NCBI GenBank assembly: GCA_964468205.1
Contig: CAYXVG010000033.1
Span: 1 to 64,000, forward strand
From: CAWELS01 sp964468205
GTDB lineage: Bacteria > Acidobacteriota > Terriglobia > Bryobacterales > Bryobacteraceae
DNA: 64,000 nt
Direction of reading: 5' to 3'
The notes below the pieces were generated by a model. That model saw nothing but the letters and a program-made list of their open reading frames with translations. It had not been told where the DNA came from and ran no database searches. The position numbers and the translations under genes are program-made. Shown here piece by piece: positions 60,976 through 64,000 of this stretch (within the stretch, counting starts at the first letter, position 1; each line of letters begins with the position of its first letter).

Positions 60976-61193
60976 ACGAGAATTAACCAGCCCGCTTCAG
61001 AATTGTTCAAAGACAAACACTCGCGTAATCGGAGTGCAATCCGAACCCGCTATCCTGACGGTCGAAACGTTAGTCTTCCAGTTCGCCAGAGAAGACTGCC
61101 GGCGATCCGATGCTCAGCCGGCCGTGCGGACTGTCGCCATAACTGAAAACGTGGAGCGCTCATTGAAGAGCGTTCGTTAGATCTGCTTTCGGG

Positions 61194-61227
61194 GCACACG
61201 AGGGATCCGTCTACCCTCCTGGTGTGC
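61194..61227 (+). promoter_or_regulatory. Hairpin in the leader of the TonB-dependent receptor
   Basis: GCACAC (61194-61199) and GAGGG (61200-61204) pair with CCCTC (61214-61218) and GTGTGC (61222-61227), with a 9-nt loop and a 3-nt bulge. It ends 32 nt before the receptor ATG. No T-tract follows, so it is more likely a leader structure or protein-binding site than a terminator. The rest of the 284-bp gap from 60976 shows nothing else I can name. Confidence 0.45.
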
Positions 61228-61259
61228 GCACAGGCAGGAACTTAACTTGAGGAAATAAT

Positions 61260-64000
61260 ATGAAGAGATTTGCGATCTTGTTGACCGCGATGGCCGTTAC
61301 CATGGCTCCGGTTATCGCCCAAAGTAGCGCCAATAAAGCGTCGCTCGTGGGCACGGTCTACGACACCTCCGGCGCCGTGGTTCCGAACGTGGCGGTGAAG
61401 GCCACGAACTCCAACACTGGTTTTGAACGGGAGGGCATTTCCAACTCGCTGGGGCAATACCGGTTTGTCCTCTTGGATCCCGGCAATTACACGTTGACTG
61501 CCTCGGCTCCGGATTTTGCGGTGAACACGATTGAAGGCGTTGTCCTCAACGTCGGCGGTTCCGTCGCCGTCGACATCATTTTGCAGGTTGAAGAGGCCAC
61601 CACCACTGTTGAAGTCGCCGCATCCTTGATCCAGGCCGCCGAGCCGGCTCCAATGACGCCGATTGTCGACGAGGCGATCACCAACCTTCCGATCAACGGC
61701 CGCCGGTTCCAGGACTTCGCGACCCTGACCCCCACCGTTCAGGTCGAGCCCCAGCGCAGCAGCCTCTCGTTCGCCGGACAGCGCGGAGTGAACTCCAACG
61801 TTATGCTGGACGGCGCGGACTATAACAATCCCTTCTTCGGTGGTATCCGGGGCGGAGAGCGCTCGAACTTTATCTTCACCGTTCCTCAAAGCGCGGTCCA
61901 GGAGTTTCAGGTTGTCACCACCGGCTACAACGCCGAATACGGCCGTTCCACCGGTGGCATCATGAACGTTCTTACGAAGTCAGGGACAAACGATTTTCAT
62001 GGCAGCGCGTTCTGGCAGTTTCGTGACGGAGATCTGAGCGCCGAGGACCCAATCTTCAACCTCCAAACCGGCGAGCGCCAGCACCAGTTTGGCGGCAGCT
62101 TCGGCGGACCGATCGTTGCGAACAAGCTATTCTTCTTCGTCGCCGTCGAGCGGCAGGACGTCGATGCTCCCCGACTGGTCTCCTTCAGCCGGCTGGACAC
62201 CTTCACGCCGACGGCCGACACCCAAGAAGCTTTTGATTTCTATCGCGGCCAAGAAGAGGAATTCACTCTCACCAACAACGGTACAGCCCTCACGGCCCGC
62301 GGGGATTATCAGACGGATAGCGGCCACCGCCTCACCTTGCGCTACAACTTCAGCGACGCCACGGCCGAGAACGCAACCAATACCGGCAACGCCCTCTCCT
62401 CGATCACCAACCGGGCTGTGTCCAACGACGGGATCGAAAAGGACCGCACCCACACCGGCACCGCTCAATACACCCACATCTTCTCGCCCAGCGTCCTAAA
62501 CGATCTCCGTTTCACGGGCACCTACGAACTACGGCCGCGCCTGAACAATGCGGATCTGCCGGAAGTCGGCAACGCAATCGGGATCTACGGGGGACGCAGC
62601 TTCCTGCCGACCACTCAGGACGACACCCGCCTGCAGGTTTCCGACGCGATATCTGTAACCAAAGGCGCTCATACGGTCAAGCTTGGTATCGACTACAACT
62701 ACGTCGACACCGCCCAGACCTTTGGCTTCAGCCAATTCGGCCGGTTCGGTATCTCCGGCTCGAACACCGACGCGATTCTCGAGTTGATGACGATTGGTGG
62801 CCCGACTGAAAACCGCTTCGACTCGTCCGCAGTTACCTACACCCGGCAGATAGGGAACCTCCTGGCTGCTATGACGATGCATCAACTGGCGTTTTTCGCC
62901 CAGGACAGTTGGCGTGTCTCCCCGGACCTGACACTGAACTTCGGGCTTCGCTGGGAAGGACAGTATAACCCCGAACCGGAAGCGACGAACACCGATTTGG
63001 TAAACCTGGTGAAGGGCTACACCTCGACTCTTGGAGCTACTCTCGACCCGACCCAGATACCGGACGCGACTGACCAGTGGATGCCTCGATTCGGATTTGC
63101 CTGGACTCCGTTAAAAGGCGCCCGCCGCACGGTCATCCGTGGACACGCAGGCATATTCTACGCGTCCTCTCCGCTGCTTCTACTAGCCGACGCCAGCAAC
63201 AATTTCCGGGCTACACCGGGTAACCTGAGCGTGTTCATCGGACCGACTTCGAATGGTACGGTCTACGATCACTTCAAGGCTGTCGGCGTGGACCTGAATC
63301 AAGCATCGCTTGGCGCCCTGCCGGTTCTGTCGATCGAGCAGGCCCTGCAGGCCGCCGCAATTGCCCGCGGCGAAGAACCGAATCCTTTCATCGGCGCCAA
63401 TGTTGGCCTTATGGCGACGGACTTCCGCAACCCCCGCTCCTACCAGGGCGGCATCGGGTTCGACACCGAGATCACCCGGAACTTCATCGCTGGAGCGCAA
63501 TTCAACTACATCAATACCGTGCACCTCCAGCGGAACCGCGATCACAACCTCCCGGCGCCGGTCATCCGGGAAGACGATGCGTCCCAGCGGCCGTTCTTCG
63601 GGCTTCGCTCTGGCACGCCCCGCCCGATTAACACGCTTGGGACCTTCACGGTTCGAGAGAGTTCCGCCCGCGGTATGTACCGCGGGCTCACCTTCTCCGG
63701 TCAATATCGCGCTAACAGGCTTAACTTCGGTGCGTTCTACACATGGTCAGAAAACTTCACCAACGATGACAATGAGCGAAACTCGAGCGGTTTGGACGCC
63801 GAGAACCAATTCAACCTGATTCCCGATTACAATTACTCCCGGATCGACGCTCGTCATCAGTTCACAAGCTATGCTGTCGGTGACCTTCCGGCGGGCTTCC
63901 AGCTTTCCGGTTCTTTCACCGTTCGCAGCGGACTGCCGGTGAATCCGACGGCCGGAACAGATGCCAACCAGGATCTGTCTTCGTTCTCAGATCGCGCCTA
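61260..64000 (+). CDS. TonB-dependent receptor with carboxypeptidase-regulatory-like N-terminus (Oar type), runs off the window
   Basis: At least 913 codons from ATG 61260 (GAGGAA upstream), open to the end of the window. A signal peptide (LLTAMAVTMAPVIAQ) is followed by a carboxypeptidase-regulatory-like beta domain (ASLVGTVYDTSGAVVPNVAVKATNSNTG, LDPGNYTLTASAPDF), a plug domain with LPINGRRFQDFATLTP and VVTTGYNAEYGRSTGGIMNVLTKSGTN, and the start of the beta barrel (FFAQDSWRVSPDLTLNFGLRWEGQYNP). These are outer-membrane receptors for large substrates such as polysaccharide fragments, greatly expanded in acidobacteria. The last part of the barrel lies beyond 64000. Confidence 0.93.
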   Translation, partial: MKRFAILLTAMAVTMAPVIAQSSANKASLVGTVYDTSGAVVPNVAVKATNSNTGFEREGISNSLGQYRFVLLDPGNYTLTASAPDFAVNTIEGVVLNVGGSVAVDIILQVEEATTTVEVAASLIQAAEPAPMTPIVDEAITNLPINGRRFQDFATLTPTVQVEPQRSSLSFAGQRGVNSNVMLDGADYNNPFFGGIRGGERSNFIFTVPQSAVQEFQVVTTGYNAEYGRSTGGIMNVLTKSGTNDFHGSAFWQFRDGDLSAEDPIFNLQTGERQHQFGGSFGGPIVANKLFFFVAVERQDVDAPRLVSFSRLDTFTPTADTQEAFDFYRGQEEEFTLTNNGTALTARGDYQTDSGHRLTLRYNFSDATAENATNTGNALSSITNRAVSNDGIEKDRTHTGTAQYTHIFSPSVLNDLRFTGTYELRPRLNNADLPEVGNAIGIYGGRSFLPTTQDDTRLQVSDAISVTKGAHTVKLGIDYNYVDTAQTFGFSQFGRFGISGSNTDAILELMTIGGPTENRFDSSAVTYTRQIGNLLAAMTMHQLAFFAQDSWRVSPDLTLNFGLRWEGQYNPEPEATNTDLVNLVKGYTSTLGATLDPTQIPDATDQWMPRFGFAWTPLKGARRTVIRGHAGIFYASSPLLLLADASNNFRATPGNLSVFIGPTSNGTVYDHFKAVGVDLNQASLGALPVLSIEQALQAAAIARGEEPNPFIGANVGLMATDFRNPRSYQGGIGFDTEITRNFIAGAQFNYINTVHLQRNRDHNLPAPVIREDDASQRPFFGLRSGTPRPINTLGTFTVRESSARGMYRGLTFSGQYRANRLNFGAFYTWSENFTNDDNERNSSGLDAENQFNLIPDYNYSRIDARHQFTSYAVGDLPAGFQLSGSFTVRSGLPVNPTAGTDANQDLSSFSDRA

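Noticed and set aside
60976..61180. An open frame after the ICMT-like gene ending TAG at 61178-61180
   Set aside because: It is the continuation of a frame that overlaps the methyltransferase gene, has no start codon of its own in this stretch and shows no motif.
1..64000. CRISPR arrays, prophage and tRNA genes
   Set aside because: No regularly spaced repeats, phage structural or integrase genes, or cloverleaf-type sequences were recognised on either strand by eye; a tRNA or CRISPR scan would be needed to exclude them fully.

Overview
The window reads as one contiguous piece of a GC-rich (about 60%) Gram-negative chromosome, most likely from the Acidobacteriota and probably Bryobacterales/Solibacter-like. 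Three things point there: a truncated TonB-dependent receptor with an N-terminal carboxypeptidase-regulatory-like domain (Oar type) at the right end, a VWA protein of the type called VWFA-related acidobacterial domain, and Gfo/Idh/MocA oxidoreductases carrying twin-arginine signals. I saw no tRNA, rRNA, CRISPR or prophage genes.

Layout. 1-0.8 kb: a decayed IS200/IS605 element with two nonsense codons in its transposase. 0.86-8.9 kb: a co-directional run lolA - pilC/gspF - pilB/gspE - pilM - pilN - pilO - PilP/GspC-like - an unusual pseudopilin with a long Gln/Pro/Gly-rich tail, forming the inner-membrane part of a type IV pilus or type II secretion machine. 8.9-16.3 kb: housekeeping genes (metallopeptidase, thioredoxin-like ferredoxin, cmk, aspartate kinase, psd and pssA for phosphatidylethanolamine, an ASADH-like protein without its catalytic Cys, lptE, holA, rpsT). 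16.3-23 kb: membrane and secreted accessory proteins, including a secreted protein interrupted by an in-frame amber codon and a 36-bp direct repeat. 23.2-26.2 kb: an atypical receiver protein facing a soluble histidine kinase, then aroA.

26.2-39.6 kb is the most interesting part. A compact minus-strand set encodes relatives of D-apionate lactonase (ApnL), a RuBisCO-like protein (OiaX/OiaT type), 3-oxo-isoapionate kinase (OiaK, DUF1537) and D-apionate oxidoisomerase (ApnO). Together these make an almost complete route for D-apiose/D-apionate, the branched plant cell-wall sugar. The lactonase and a divergent Gfo/Idh/MocA dehydrogenase carry Tat-type signals, and a sodium:solute symporter lies beside them. 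I infer a split pathway: oxidation and lactone opening in the periplasm, uptake of the acid, then isomerisation, phosphorylation and RLP-catalysed cleavage in the cytoplasm. A GH117-like glycosidase lies just beyond.

39.7-64 kb: a divergent pair of DNA-binding-type genes with recognisable promoters and palindromes, a glycosyltransferase, rpiB-glyA divergent from proS across a perfect 22-bp palindrome, purM-purN-oxidoreductase, a GHMP kinase, dtd, fbp, nikR-acpS, a CDP-alcohol phosphatidyltransferase, greA, an esterase, DUF123 and DegT genes with overlapping divergent start codons, tyrS, NUDIX, DUF72, an isoprenylcysteine-methyltransferase-like protein and the receptor that runs off the end.
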